Below the pieces are notes generated by a model. That model saw nothing but the letters and a program-made list of their open reading frames with translations, ran no database searches and was not told where the DNA came from. From positions 101,765,583 through 101,829,582 of the forward strand of contig JAKGHH010000003.1 of the NCBI GenBank assembly GCA_022828595.1: a stretch of 64,000 nt of DNA. The letters are read 5' to 3'. The position numbers and the translations under genes were made by a program. Every line of letters starts with the position of its first letter. Positions within the stretch are counted from its first letter, which is position 1. Shown in pieces: positions 34,343-46,010 of this stretch. This DNA comes from Nelumbo lutea. Taxonomy: Eukaryota > Streptophyta > Magnoliopsida > Proteales > Nelumbonaceae.

Positions 34343-34493
34343 ATAGTTGTCAAGCCATTGTCTAGGTGACTAGGTAGCCTTGGCTGGGCAGACCCGTAAG
34401 CAATAAGGCACCTGCTTAAGCAACAAGTGGGCACACTGCCTTATTATAATATCATTCATATTGCTACATTTTACTAATGTGTATGTCTATATA

Positions 34494-34524
<31 letters not shown>

Positions 34525-34944
34525 ATATATATATATATATTATTTTGTTGTAAAGTTTTACTACTCTCTCTCTCTCTCACACACACACATACAAAACAAA
34601 ATAGCAGCTAATTATTCTTTTTTCTCTTTTACCTTCCATCTTGATTTTTTACCATGTAAAGGTAATTATTTTTGAAAATACTGAAATACTTTATTTAAAA
34701 TGTTTTCTATCTTTTAGTTTAGATATGATGATTTGGCATATTTTTAGAGGAAATTTAATGTTCTAAATAAAGAAATTTATTTCTTTTCAATTAATATACA
34801 ACCTGAATGGTATATAAAACTAGTGAACTAACCAAAGGTTAGTTTTTTATTTTGTAAAATTCTCACCATCTGTCATTGCCTAGGGCAAAGAGATTGGGCA
34901 CCCCCAGTGTAACCCAGAATCACCTAGATTCTTTGACAACTATG
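34343..34944. mobile_element. MULE-like MITE candidate
   Basis: The ends are inverted: ATAGTTGTCAAG at the left and CTTTGACAACTATG at the right. The flanks GTTAAACAA (34334-34342) and GTTAATCAA (34945-34953) form a 9-bp duplication with one mismatch. It is about 602 bp, has no coding frame, and contains TAAA and TA microsatellites (about 34497-34545) and a CT/CA tract (about 34564-34592). Confidence 0.6.
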
Positions 34945-34953
34945 GTTAATCAA

Positions 34954-35922
34954 GTTAGTTTGGCCTGAGCTATTATTGTATAGTTTGTATAAAAACTGGG
35001 TTTAGCATTAGTTATACTATTTGATTATTTGCAATGAAAAAAAGAATATCTAAAGAGATGACAACAAACATTTTTTAAGTCCATTAATTACTTGATCATA
35101 AAGTGTCAAGTCTGAGCCCCTGTCACAAACTTACCACAAAGAACTCCATAGAAGGTAATTTGCTACCTGGTTTCACTTGATTGCTTTTAAAACAGAACCG
35201 ATAGCAAGGTGCCATGATGGGCTGACAAATTTCATAAAGAAGGATGTCACATGAATGAGTTTTGGAACCATGTTTAGAAGCACAATAACCTTTGCTTTTC
35301 TATTTGGTAAATGACAAAAATAAATCGCATTGAAATATATGCACCCATCTAGAATTAATCAAATAAATGACTTGCACACATATTTCTAAAGTACTTCAAG
35401 TGAATATATGAATTGAGAAGTCAAATTGTCCACCTATTCTGATGTGCCAACAACAAAGTTAATTAAAAGATAATTACAACAGATCAATTCACATTCCTCC
35501 AAGTTTGTGGGGCTACTTCTCTATTATTTGCACATCTCTTAAAGTGGTTTCATTGTAGTATTCATCAATAAAAAAGATTGAAATACCACAACCAATGCTT
35601 CTGATTGTAACAAGTAGTCCCTACATGTGACGGTCAACAAATGCCAAAGATCCTTCACCTATCAATGCCATAGTAAGCACCTAAAACCGAATTTATAGAT
35701 GAAAAATCCCAGAACAACACGGTTCAAACTTCTGGCTGAATTATCCATCACATCCAAATAGTCAGACCTCTTGCTTCATATAAAAATGTCAACCAAGAAT
35801 TCCAAGTTCAGCCCCCAAGAATGTCATGATGCAAGAACAAGAATACTGAAGCTGCTTTCAGCTGCCTTCCTCTCAAACAAGTCACAATCCTCTGAACTCA
35901 TGAGGAACAATCTGAGATAACC
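34954..35922. other. 3' flank of the methyltransferase gene
   Basis: Downstream of the methyltransferase stop codon on the minus strand. The part next to the gene is the likely 3' UTR; the rest shows nothing I can name. Confidence 0.5.
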
Positions 35923-37066
35923 CTAAGCCCTGGACCGCCTGAACTCAAACCAAATCTCATAATGGTTGAAGAGCAGACTGTCATGGAAGTGTTTACCCAT
36001 ATACTCGAGTCCTAGACTTGTTAACCGCTTTGTACATTCCTCTCCACCCAACCGTGAACAGAACTTTATATTATGAGAGACAAAAATCCGTCCATCAAAA
36101 GGTTTCAACCTGGTAGCTAACCTCTCTAGTCCTACCCAAACCAGCTTGTCAGGCATATGAAGAAAAACGGCACTAGCATATATAAGATCATACTGAATAC
36201 CAGATCCAAACCTACTGAAATCCATGTCCTCGCCTCTCACAATCAAAGGACGCTTATGCAATAAACCCTGAGATGGAAGCTCGTACCTGTATGCAGACAT
36301 CAAAGAAAGCTCATCCCTTTCTAGACAATGGTAATGCTCCGGAATCAGGTATCGAATAAAATGCAATCCAACACGAAGAGTGCCACATCCAATCTCAAGC
36401 ACCCGGGCATCAGGCCTGAGCTTAATGGACTCTGCGAGGAACTCAAACACATCGCGACCTCCAGCCCAGGGTTCCCCGTAGTTGCTGTGGTGTTCCTCTA
36501 CGAGCAATTCCCCGGGGCAAGGCAGGGTAGTGTGGTTGTTAGCTTCCTCTCCTTCATAGTGGGATATGCCCTTGTATCTGAACAATGGCAAAGTTAACCC
36601 CAGATCTCAACAACTACAGGGGGAGAAACAAATAAACGAAAGAAAAACTTAAATTAACTAAAGCTCTTGATTTTCAGTATCTGGCAAATTAATTAAGCAT
36701 AAACCTCAAGCAAACCGTTGAAAAAAAAAAGTACTAAACTAATAACAGCGTCTCCTAAAATAACGAAAAAATTGGTACTACATAAAACTTCCTTAAATTC
36801 GAAAACTGAATATATAATTTCCTAGATCTCAATCAAGAATTGCGAAAAACCAAATTCCAATGCAATTTAGAAAAGGATTATAAGTTTAAGATCTTATGCA
36901 CAAATTGAGAAAATACCCTCATTTTGTTTACTCCGTTTGGGGGTCGAGATGATAGTTCAATTTAAACGTCAATTTATTACTACAACCTTGAGGTCAGGTC
37001 ACAGATTCGTTTCCGATTTGTTCTTCACTAAGAAATGTAAAATAATTAATTTGAAATATAAGTAGC

Positions 37067-37110
<44 letters not shown>

Positions 37111-37451
37111 TGAATTAAATCTTGGAGCTGTTGGGCACGAGTGCGAGGATTGATGCCCTTGCGGAGAACATTTGGTTGCATTGCAAGTTTGTTCTGTTGG
37201 ATCTGATCTTTCACCCAAGCAATGTCTTCTTTTGTTGCAGAGATTTGATAGTTAGATCGGTCGAAGGCTTGACGGCTGTTAGCGGTGGAAATGATTGTGG
37301 TGGTGGTGGTGGAGGGAGTGGCGGAGATCGTGGAAGGAGCGGCGGGGCAGGAGGAAAGGAAAGGAATGAGGAAGAATAGGAGAATGGCTGTTGCTGCAAC
37401 TGATAGTGCTAGAACTGGAACTGTAACAACCACACCCTTCGACGGAGCCAT
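35923..37451 (-). CDS. Membrane-anchored SAM-dependent methyltransferase, two exons, 331 aa
   Basis: Exon 1 is 37451-37111 and exon 2 is 36577-35923 (stop 35925-35923). The join is in phase (113 codons, one split Gln, 217 codons) and restores DLIQYKGISHYEGEEANN. Residues about 7-32 are a single hydrophobic anchor (VVVTVPVLALSVAATAILLF), followed by a Ser/Thr-rich linker. The catalytic part has the class I motif VLEIGCGTLRVGLHF (SAM binding, E-x-G-x-G), then YHCLERDELSLM, GEDMDFSRF and YDLIYASAVFLHMPD. The C-terminus reads HDSLLFNHYEIWFEF. It resembles a conserved plant family (Arabidopsis At4g24805 type, from memory) whose substrate I do not know. The gene appears intact. Confidence 0.9.
36578..37110 (-). 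other. Intron of the methyltransferase gene with a GA/CT repeat at the donor
   Basis: A 533-bp GT-AG intron. Its 5' end on the minus strand reads GTACTCTCTCTC, so a CT microsatellite of about 18 units (plus-strand 37071-37107) starts only four bases inside the donor. The acceptor is TTGTTCAG at 36578-36585. Confidence 0.9.
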
Positions 37452-38653
37452 TGCTGATTTGCTGTTTTCTTTTCCTGAAATTTGAGTTCTCTTTTGATCC
37501 CAAACGGAGCACGGGTTTGGAAATTGGTAGCTTGGCAGTTGGCACTCAGAAGTCAGAACTCATCAGGAGGATTGATGAGGACATTTTGGTCATTTTGAAG
37601 AAGAGTGTGGCCCCAGATCAGAGCCCGGATCTACTTTCATAGAGCGCACCTCATTCCACCTCACAGGCACATCCAACAACCATCTATCGGAAACATCTCT
37701 CGTAATTCTATGTTATTATTGATGGGAGATGTTCGCAATACACGGTAAGATGTGCTTGTGATATCGGTGTGAAGTACGGTATATGAGGAACAGATTCCAA
37801 TTCTTTAGATCAATCTCTACATTTTGACCTCATCTCAAATTGATATCTACTCCTCAAACCGATACATCTTATCATTTATTGGGAACATCATTAATAATAT
37901 ATACAAGTTAAAGATGTTCCCGTGCGACTAGAATATACTGTGAGATCGGTGTGAGAAACAGATCTGAGTTCCCTCAACGAGTTCCACCAATCTATCAACA
38001 TCATCTGATGCCGTATATCTATTGGAACGTGTTTTGTTGGCAGGTAACCCGGACTCGGTGACAACACTCTCACTTCCAATGATATCACCGTATTGGGCCA
38101 AGCTCCTTTTCCGATCAAATCAGCCCAAACCCAGTTCAATATTCAGACTTGTCTACTTTCTGAAAACTGGACTGAATCAGACTGTCGGACCAGAAAAACC
38201 AATAACCGTTCAGCCCCCTAGGTCCGGTTATACTATAAATCGTTTAATCTTTAAAACCCGTTGAAAAAGTCAGAAAAGCGGGCGATCGAACAGCTAAATC
38301 GTTTGACTCATCACGGGTTATAATTTTTATTTTCACGGATTTAAAAAAAAAAAAAAAACAAAAACAAAATGACACCCATATCCCCAATCCCATCTCTTAC
38401 GTTTAGGGTTAGAACGACCCCATTTTCATTCTAACCCTTCCCTCCTCTCAGCCGCCACACCCAACCAATCACCTGCAGCGGCCACAACCTACAACGTCCG
38501 ATGGCGATATACAGCGACTAACGGCGGTGAGCTTCATTTACGGCGGCCAGTGTTGATTTTACAACAGATCCAGTCGTTTGCGGTAGTAGCAGGTCCGGTG
38601 ACTGAATTGCAGCGGCGGTGGATGATTTTGTAGCGGCAATTTTGCAACCTTAC
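37452..38653. other. Methyltransferase promoter region and truncated unique sequence
   Basis: The first 150-200 bp right of 37451 are the likely 5' UTR and promoter of the methyltransferase; no TATA box is obvious. At about 38040-38345 there is sequence with many GACCG/CGGTT motifs, reminiscent of the hAT-like MITE at 8201. From 38390 to 38653 the sequence becomes GC-rich with TTTAGGGTTAG and CGGCGG motifs, like the 5' UTR or first exon of a plus-strand gene, and is cut by the LTR at 38654. Confidence 0.45.
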
Positions 38654-39355
38654 TGATGAAGCACGATCTGACTGCTCCCTGTTGGAGGTGATCTGGCTTC
38701 TAGTAAACGGTGGACTAGGTCAATCTACAAAAGAAGAATCAGAGAACCCAAGGTTGTTTGCCCGACGAGGTCGCTCCGATGCTTAAGTCAGTATACTTGG
38801 TTGCGAGCTGAAAAGCTTTAGAGTGTAGAGAGCTAGAGAGCAGAGAAATCACGCGTACCATGGGCCTCTGAGGGTAGAGCCTTTATATAGTGGAGTCCTC
38901 GCAGGTTTCGTGGAGCGGTTCCGGGATCCTCATCACGATGAGATCCGTTTCCGCGTTAATGGGGGATAACTGATAGGGCTTATCAATTCTGACCGAACCG
39001 GGTAGGGAGGAGATAAGGCTTACAGTTACGAGGCGTGATCCCGCGAGGCTTGGAATCTGACAGCGAGATCTTCGGGGTTGCCATGTAGTGGTCTGTCAGT
39101 ATTACCTGAGCTAGTGCTCTTTAGATCTGACTGGGGTGAACGCCGAAGTGCCTTGAGACCGAGGTGGTTCTGATGCGACCTTACACCAAGGTGAACTCAT
39201 CCACTTACACCGAGGTGAACTCGTCACGAGGTGGTTTAACTATCCGAACTCAATCTGTTGCGGACTTGGCATATCGGGCTAAGCTGTCATCTTACTAGTT
39301 AAGTTGTGTCCACGTGTCCCCCTATTACTAGGTCAGGCCAAATCACCCTTTATCA
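38654..39355 (-). repeat. 3' LTR of Tat element 1
   Basis: 702 bp with inverted termini TGATGAAG and CTTTATCA. A minus-strand TATA box (CTATATAAAG) is at 38881-38890. It is similar along its length to 55234-55922 but with many substitutions, so the element is not young. Confidence 0.9.
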
Positions 39356-39374
39356 ATTGCCCCCACTCCCCAAG
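39356..39374 (-). other. Polypurine tract of Tat element 1
   Basis: On the minus strand CTTGGGGAGTGGGGGCAAT directly precedes the LTR start TGATAAAG. It primes plus-strand DNA synthesis. Confidence 0.85.
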
Positions 39375-39663
39375 CTGAGGGTCCCAACCCGGTGCGGGGA
39401 GTTCACGACGGGTCCAAGTGGATTTGGCACGAGGCCTAGGCGGTCTGTCGAGCAGATCAGTCGGTTGGACCTGTTTGAACTTTCGGTTTAACCAACAATA
39501 GCCCAAGTTGCGTCAGGTGTACGTGCAGACGTCATGCTATTTATGGACTCCGCGGATGTCAAAAATGCGCTTAACCGATTTCGTCCTCGGGCGTCGTGTG
39601 ATCGGTTTTCACGTGAACCGTTAGATCAAGTAGGTCCCATCCGTTGATCGCCTCGCGGAGAGC

Positions 39664-39672
39664 TATAAATAG
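39664..39672 (+). promoter_or_regulatory. TATA box of the antisense gene in Tat element 1
   Basis: TATAAATAG on the plus strand, about 30 bp upstream of a pyrimidine-rich probable start-site region. It faces away from the 3' LTR and against pol. Confidence 0.7.
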
Positions 39673-39689
39673 GGGGCCGAGGGGCCCTT

Positions 39690-41830
39690 CTTCCTTTCCA
39701 GAAGTTGTAATTGAGCTCTCCTTGAGGTCGCGTTGGAGTCTTTCAGCTCGCTACTTCCTTCTTTGTATTCCGAGATCATCCTTCTCTTGGTGAGTTCATG
39801 ATTTCCTTAGTTTGTTCTCCTTTATTTTTTAATCATGTCTAGCAGATAGGCTCTTAGGTGACTCTAGTGAGGTCAAGGGTGCCAAGGTGCATTCCGCGGC
39901 CCCTGCTGGGGAGGTCATCTCGTCGCTGGGCGAATCCCCTCTTCGGCCATTAGAAGAAACTTTTGTACCTGAAGTTGGGCCATTTCGGCCTGGGGACCCG
40001 AGGCTCGGGAGGAGGGACCGACCTCTAGAACGGAGGTCCCATCTTCTTCCCGGGGTCGGGATCCAGACAACTTTGGTCCTTCTACCTTGACCTCGGATAG
40101 GTTAATGTATTTAGTAGTTCGCTATCGTCTTTCTGATAGCTTAGTCTTCAGTGTTCCTCTAGGTCAATATCCTTGGGCTCACGATCCTTATGAGCTCACG
40201 GTTTTTGAGGAGCAACTCACTATCGGGTTGTGCTTCCCGCTCCACCCCTTCATTCTAGAGATAGTCAAGCTTTTTAATATCACCATCAACCAACTACACC
40301 CGAACTCTATCCGAAACATAATAGGTATCATCTCCCTGTTCCATGAGTACAACCGACCTCTGTCCCTAAACGTCTTCAATTCGATCAAAAAGAATTCCAC
40401 TTGTCTGTACGGGGATGTCAGACAAAGTTACTACATCTCTCCTCGGCATGGGTTTAAAATCCTGTTCAGCAGCCCGAACAAGGTTCCGGCCTGGAAGAGG
40501 AGGTACTTCCTTGTCCGAAATCCTGGGGGATGGTCTTTTCCAACTCACTGGAGGATGGCTATCAGGATCCCGGGGTGAGCTTAGATGCGGAGACTATAGC
40601 AGTTATCAACTCCTGGAGGGACCTCGGCATGGAGATGAAAATTTTCTTGGCCGAGGAGAAGCTTGTACGAGTTGGATTGAGCCCTCCTGGAAGGTCTCCA
40701 CCTCGGTTTTTATTTTAAGGTTTTCTTTAGTTCGCGGTTAACCTTTTCTCTTACTCTTGCAGTTACCATGCCAGAGGTCGATGCTAAGGACCTTCTCAAG
40801 AGCTTTTAGAGAGGGAAGAAGAGGAAGGCTTCGAAGAAGTCTCGCCGGGAGGCAGGTCCTTCTGCCCCCGCCTCATCTGAAGTCCTTGCTCCGGAGCCGA
40901 TTTCTGCCGAGCTCCCTAAGGAGGAGGTCCGCCCTCAACCCCCCATAGTGGACCTAGACGAAGACCAGGAGGAAGGCGTTCAGCCTCATGAGCCAGAAAG
41001 CACTTCCGCACCTGAGCCCGTGGTGGTAAGTATCTTACTTTACATTTTATTTCCTTGTCAACCTTTCAAACGTACATACCTCAGTTTTCTTTACTAGGTG
41101 AACTCCATCACTCATTCGTTGATCTACCAGTCCGAGGTCTGCCTGAAAAAAGCTCAAGAAGTTGAGGAGAAGGTGTAGAAACTTTACCGCGAGCTGGACA
41201 TAGCTCGGGTCAAGATTCTTCAGGCCAAGAAGGGAGCTCGGAGCCAACAGGAGCTAATCTTGGCCATGACCAAGGAGAAGGCGAAGCAACAGGAGCTGAT
41301 CTTAGCAATGACCGAGGAGAAGGCGAAGCTTCAACAAGAGATCAAGAATCTTGAAGAAATGATCTGAGAGTGAAATAAGATCTTCGAGACCGCCATCCAA
41401 GAGGCGCGAGCTGAAGAAAGAAGCCACGCCATCGACCGGTTCAAGGAATCCTCGGAAATCTATGATCTCCAAGTCAAATATGGATCAAGCTCATACCGTT
41501 CCAGCTTCAAGCTGTGCAAGTATCTAATGTAGCAAAAATTCCCCGATCTTGACCTCAGAGTCGTCTCTATGTCTGACCTTACTCTCGAGGTGGCGGAGGC
41601 TACAAACGGAGAGCCCGGCTCTTCTGAAGAAGAAAGTGACGACGAAGTCCTAGAGGCGGGCCCATCGAGTCAAGAGGACGCTGAGGAGCATATGGAGACC
41701 GACCTGTCTAGCAGTCTGCATGCATGATCCCTGCTTTTTCTTCTTTTTACTGTTTGGATGTACACCTCGAGGCCACCTAGCTCGGGTTATAATGAGATCT
41801 TTGTACTTAAAATCTTTTCATTAATGAAAT
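39690..41830 (+). pseudogene. Additional antisense gene of Tat element ('putative gypsy type transposon' domain, coiled coil)
   Basis: Plus-strand gene between the integrase region and the 3' LTR. The main frame 40087-40578 has DPYELTVFEEQLTIGLCFPL, HPFILEIVKLFNITINQLHP and WKRRYFLVRNPGGWSF, the PF04195-type domain found as an extra ORF in some Tat elements. Signs of splicing are a leader intron (GTGAGT at 39790 to CAG at 39845), an acceptor at about 40762 before MPEVDAKDLLKSF, and a phase-0 intron 41026-41097 (GTAAG to TAG). The next part is a Lys/Glu-rich coiled coil with repeated QQELILAMTKEKAK units, then an acidic C-terminus ending SSSLHA (stop 41725-41727). Stops at about 41176 and 41365 and a frameshift near 40540 break it. 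Its function is unknown. Confidence 0.75.
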
Positions 41831-42232
41831 ACAAATTTTTTTGACTAATCCTTGTGCAAAAATATTCTAAGTGTAAATGACTCCCGATCTGGCGAACTGA
41901 ACCAGACAGTGGTAGGAGTAGGTGTATAGGTTACCCCGAATTGTCGAGCTACTGTGTTGGACAATAAGTAAGGATAACCAAAAATAAAATTTTTCTAAGT
42001 GGAGGTCACTCCAAACTGTCTACCCGGACTACTAGTAAGTGTAACTTCACGTAATGTATGCCGAGGTGAGCGACATTGTAGGATATATACCCGACCTGTC
42101 CGTGCACGGGCTACTCATTTAGATGTCAGTTGTCCTTAACAGGCCCAACCTATTGTTATATGCCGAAGTGGGCTAGACATGGTAGGGCTTATACCTGAGC
42201 TGTCTATGCCTTAGGCATTAGAGGTACTTTGT

Positions 42233-42386
42233 CTATGTCGAAGAGGCGACTAGGACTTATCTGCCTATGTCAAGGAGGCGACTAGGATTTGTTCGCCCAT
42301 GCCGAAGAGGTGACTGGGAATTGTTCGCCCATGCCGAAGAGGCGACTGAGACTTGTTTGCCCATGCCAAAGAGGCGAATGGGTCTT
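42233..42386. repeat. 32-bp tandem repeat, five copies
   Basis: Five units spaced about 31-33 bp apart, each containing AAGAGGCGACT or a one-base variant (starts near 42241, 42272, 42305, 42337, 42369), between the integrase end and the antisense gene. They are non-coding in both orientations. Confidence 0.85.
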
Positions 42387-42479
42387 ATGTGGTGTTGAGG
42401 TCGTTTATCAGCTTGGAGCTTTAGTCCTTGGACTTTTGGGAGCGACTCACAGTCCGCTCTCCAGTTCGGCGATCACAGG

Positions 42480-43560
42480 TAGTATCGCCTTAAGTTGTTG
42501 ATGTTCCATGCTCGAGGTACCTGTTTTCCTACTAGGGTTTCGAGCTTGTACGTACCTTCCCCAAGTACCCGCCTTACTCGGTATGGACCTTCCTAGTTTG
42601 GTCCGAGCTTAGTGACATCGGGCTCGGTACGAAGCTCGTCGTCGTTTGATTTTTCGTTGTAGGCCTCCAGGCGTAGTGTAGGCACCTCGATCTCGGCTGG
42701 GATCACCGCTTCTGTGCCATAGGTGAGGTTGAAGGGGGTTTCATCTGTGGTGGTCTTAACGGTAGTTCGGTAGGCCCATAATACACTAGGCAGCTCATCT
42801 ATCCATAGTCCCTTAGCTCAGGTTAAGCGGGCCTTTAGTCCACGGAGTATGGTTCTGTTCGTGACTTCTGCTTGCCCCTTTCTCTAAGGGTGTGCCACCG
42901 AAGTGAAGTTCTGTTGTATCCCCATCTCGGTGCACCAATTCTGGAACTTGATGTCCTCGAACTGCTTTCTATTGTTGGAGATAAGTACCCGAGGAAGCCC
43001 GAAGCGACATATTATATTCTTCCAAAAGAAATTTTGTATGTTGCGGGCTGTGATCGTTGTTAGGGGTTCCGCCTCCACCCACTTCGTGAAGTAATCTACT
43101 ACTACTACTAGGAATCTCCTGTGTCCTGTTGCTGGCGGGAATGGGCCAAGAATATCGATCCCCCACCGTACGAAGAGCCACGGGCTGGTGAGATATTTGA
43201 GGTCAGCAACAGGTCGGTGGTGGATGTTGGTGTGCCTTTGACACTTGTCGCACTTCTTGACGAGTTCGACTGCGTCTGCCTTCATCGTGGGCCAATAGTA
43301 CCCTTATTGCAGTGCTTTCTAGGCAAGAGCTCTGCCCCCCCAAGTGACCGCCACACAAGCCTTCATGAGTGTCGCGGAGAATGAGCTCGGCCTTTGAGGG
43401 TCGCAAGCAATGCAAGTAGGGGAGCATGAAAGATCTTCGGTACAGCTGTCCATCTATGATGACGTACTTCGCTGACTGACACTCTACCCTTGGGCCGCAT
43501 TATGATCTGCAGGAAGGGTACCGTGAAGCAGATAACTCGCGATTGGGTCAATCCAACTTG
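42480..43560 (-). pseudogene. Tat element 1 integrase
   Basis: Reading leftward: CDKCQRHTNIHHRP (zinc-binding end), LFVRWGIDILGPFPPATG with the first catalytic Asp, FLVVVVDYFTKWVEAEPL, GLPRVLISNNRKQFED where the second catalytic Asp (usually in SDNG) reads SNN, then NRTILRGLKARL where the Glu is expected. The C-terminal LGPNEGPYRV-like block and YKLETLVGKQVPRAWN follow. The altered second Asp and stops mean it is inactive. Confidence 0.85.
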
Positions 43561-43599
43561 GCTCTACTTGTACTACAGGAGCGACCTCTTCTACCCCCC

Positions 43600-44041
43600 C
43601 GAGAATGCTAGGTCAAGGCAGGTCCTCTATGTACACGGTCCTCATTATGTTACTACTTGTGTTGGCTAACCGGGATAGGACATCGGCCTCAGCATTCTTG
43701 GACCTTGGGATCTTCTTGACGAAGTAGCATAAGAAGCCGCACAGAACTTCTCTAACCTTGGATAAATAGGCAGCCATGGGGGGGTCACGAGCTTCATACT
43801 TGCCGTTGATCTAGTTGACCATGAGCTGGGAGTCGCTGCAGATGATGAGGTGTTTAGATTTTACTTCTTTGGCTAAGGTGAGTCCAACTATCAACGCCTC
43901 GTACTCTGCTTCGTTGTTGGATGTTGTACATCGGAACCGGAGCGCGTATTACAATTTCACCCCGCTTGGTCCGTACAGAATTATGCCCGCTCCGCTTCCT
44001 TGTTGGTTAGATGAGCCGTCGACGTGGAGGATCCAGGGCTT
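43600..44041 (-). pseudogene. Second (archaeal-type) RNase H domain of Tat element 1
   Basis: From the junction with the nested element: WILHVDGSSNQQGSGAGIIL (first catalytic Asp), NNEAEYEALIVGL (Glu), HLIICSDSQLMVN (Asp), then KIPRSKNAEADVLSRLA. A stop where QINGKYEARD is expected fits a CAG-to-TAG change. Such a second RNase H downstream of RT defines the Tat lineage. Confidence 0.85.
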
Positions 44042-45607
44042 TGATGTGGCTCATTGTGACACTAGAAAGTGCTCTAGCCGTTCAAGTAGTAAAGTAGTGA
44101 ATAAAGTATCGTTTCCACGAGGATTTAAGAAGCAATTACCAATACTAAATTGGACACTTCTTATCTGGTCAACAACAAATCAAAACTTTATTCAAAAGCT
44201 AAAAATCCTAAACTAAAATCTATCTAAATTATTGAATCAATTGCCTTCAATTCATGTTAGAAGATTAAACAGTTAATGTCAATCTCAGAATTCAGCAATC
44301 AATCAAATTGAACCATTCAAATAGATCATGATTGAGCCTTGGTTTGGTGACACCTCAAGGTCATGAACGGCCTCTCTCAAGCGCATGCTCATCCTATGCA
44401 TGAGTGGCGGTTCTTCTATCTCTACCAAGAATCAAATCCCCATGCATGCATTTCTTCAAACACTTCTAAGGCATCAGTTCAAATTTGAATTGATTACCAA
44501 CTGAATTGTGCAAGTTATCTCTAACCTTGCATCCAATTTAGTTATTGAATAGTAGATCTGAATTCCTAGTGTCTTTCTCAAGCACTCTAAGAATTCCAAG
44601 CTTAGATCTATTCAATTAATCTGAAAAATTGCAGATCTGAATTCTCTTTCAAACAATTCAGATCTGAGAATTCATATATGAGTTTTGAAAGTTTAATTGG
44701 ATGAATTGATCTACAATTGACCCCTAATCAAGATACTTCAAGAACAATTCACACTCATCGAATGAATCAAAAAGAAATTGATTGCTGAACTGAAATTTTA
44801 TAAACTTAATTACATCAAGAAAGAATGGAAGAGGGAGAAAGAAAAGAAAATTACAACAAGTAAACTGAATTCAAATCAAAGGAAAATGAAACTAGAATGG
44901 AATTATTACAATAGATCTCTGAATAAAAAACCCCCAATTTTGAACTCACCTTCTCTTCTTGCTAGCTTGACTTTAACTTCTTCAGCCCTTCTTCTTCTCC
45001 TCCTTGCGCCTAGCCCTTCTTCTCTTATCTTCTCTTCACGGTATTCGAGCCTCTAAGGGTGGGAGAGCCTTTTTTTTCAAGCAATTGAATACCTTCCCCC
45101 CTTCTAGAGGCCTTCTTATATAGATTTTCAAGGGGGCTCTTGCCCCTTTTGAAGCCTATAGAATGGGGTGTATTACACCCCCTTCTTGAATTTTCTAGAG
45201 TTCTCTTGAAAGCCTTTTAAGAGCTGCAGCCCCTAGCTCTTTGGGCTACACTTAGGCTTCCTCTTAGCACATGATAACTACACTCTAAGCTGCTCTTTTG
45301 AGCTGAGAATGGGTCTTCTTTGCTTGGCCGAATTTTACTCTTTGCTAGGCTTTCTTTTTTTGGGTTTTTTCAAGGAATCAACTTGTACTTCTTGGGCCGA
45401 AGTGTGCTCTCTTGTTTCTATAACTGGGTTGGGCTGAAATTGGTCTTTTTGGACATTCTTTTCTTACCTTTTGCCTTTTTTTTCCTGTATTAATTACCCC
45501 TTAAATCTTTTCTTAGCATTAAACTAAATTAGGGCAAAATTAAATAAAACCGGCATAATAATCCATGCAAAATCCTCATAAATTAAAGATAAATTGTATG
45601 TTCATCA
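44042..45607 (-). repeat. 3' LTR of nested gag-only element
   Basis: 1566 bp with inverted ends TGATGTGG and TTCATCA. The first 223 bp match 51049-51271 closely, which is all that is left of the other LTR. Confidence 0.85.
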
Positions 45608-45630
45608 AATGCCCCCACACTTAAGCTTTT
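45608..45630 (-). other. Polypurine tract of nested element
   Basis: On the minus strand AAAGCTTAAGTGTGGGGGC followed by ATT, then the LTR start TGATGAAC. This form is very common in Athila/Tat-group elements. Confidence 0.9.
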
Positions 45631-46010
45631 GCTTGTCCTCAAGCAAAGACATCAGCCATAAACTGAACATTCCCCCCGTCTATTCTCACTTTTTATCTAT
45701 TCTCACCATTTACCAAGTGAATGTTTAGGATAGAAATGCATTGAGTAGTCGGGGAACTTTTGTAAGTGTTCAGCTCTTATTCTTGTAAATTACCATTTAA
45801 CACATATATAAGATCCAAGGAAAGGAGAATATGAATTTCTTCAAAATCCAGCCTTTACTCCCAATCAATATATAAATCAACTCCTTAATTGTCAAAGTTA
45901 ATAATATAACTGCACTAAGTTTTACATCTGTAACTATATCTTAATGAGAGTTCAACTTTAGTGTGCCCCTTTGAACCTCAGCTGTCACCATAATTACTTA
46001 TTTCAAGGGG

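Noticed and set aside
36328..36597. Plus-strand frame over the methyltransferase exon 2
   Set aside because: It is a shadow of the minus-strand exon, which has clear SAM-binding motifs and correct splicing.
38040..38345. CGGTT/GACCG-rich block as a third member of the hAT-like MITE family
   Set aside because: No inverted ends or flanking duplication could be found; only the composition is similar.
42233..42386. Regular 32-bp repeats as a CRISPR-like array
   Set aside because: Units are contiguous without unique spacers, and lie inside a plant retrotransposon.
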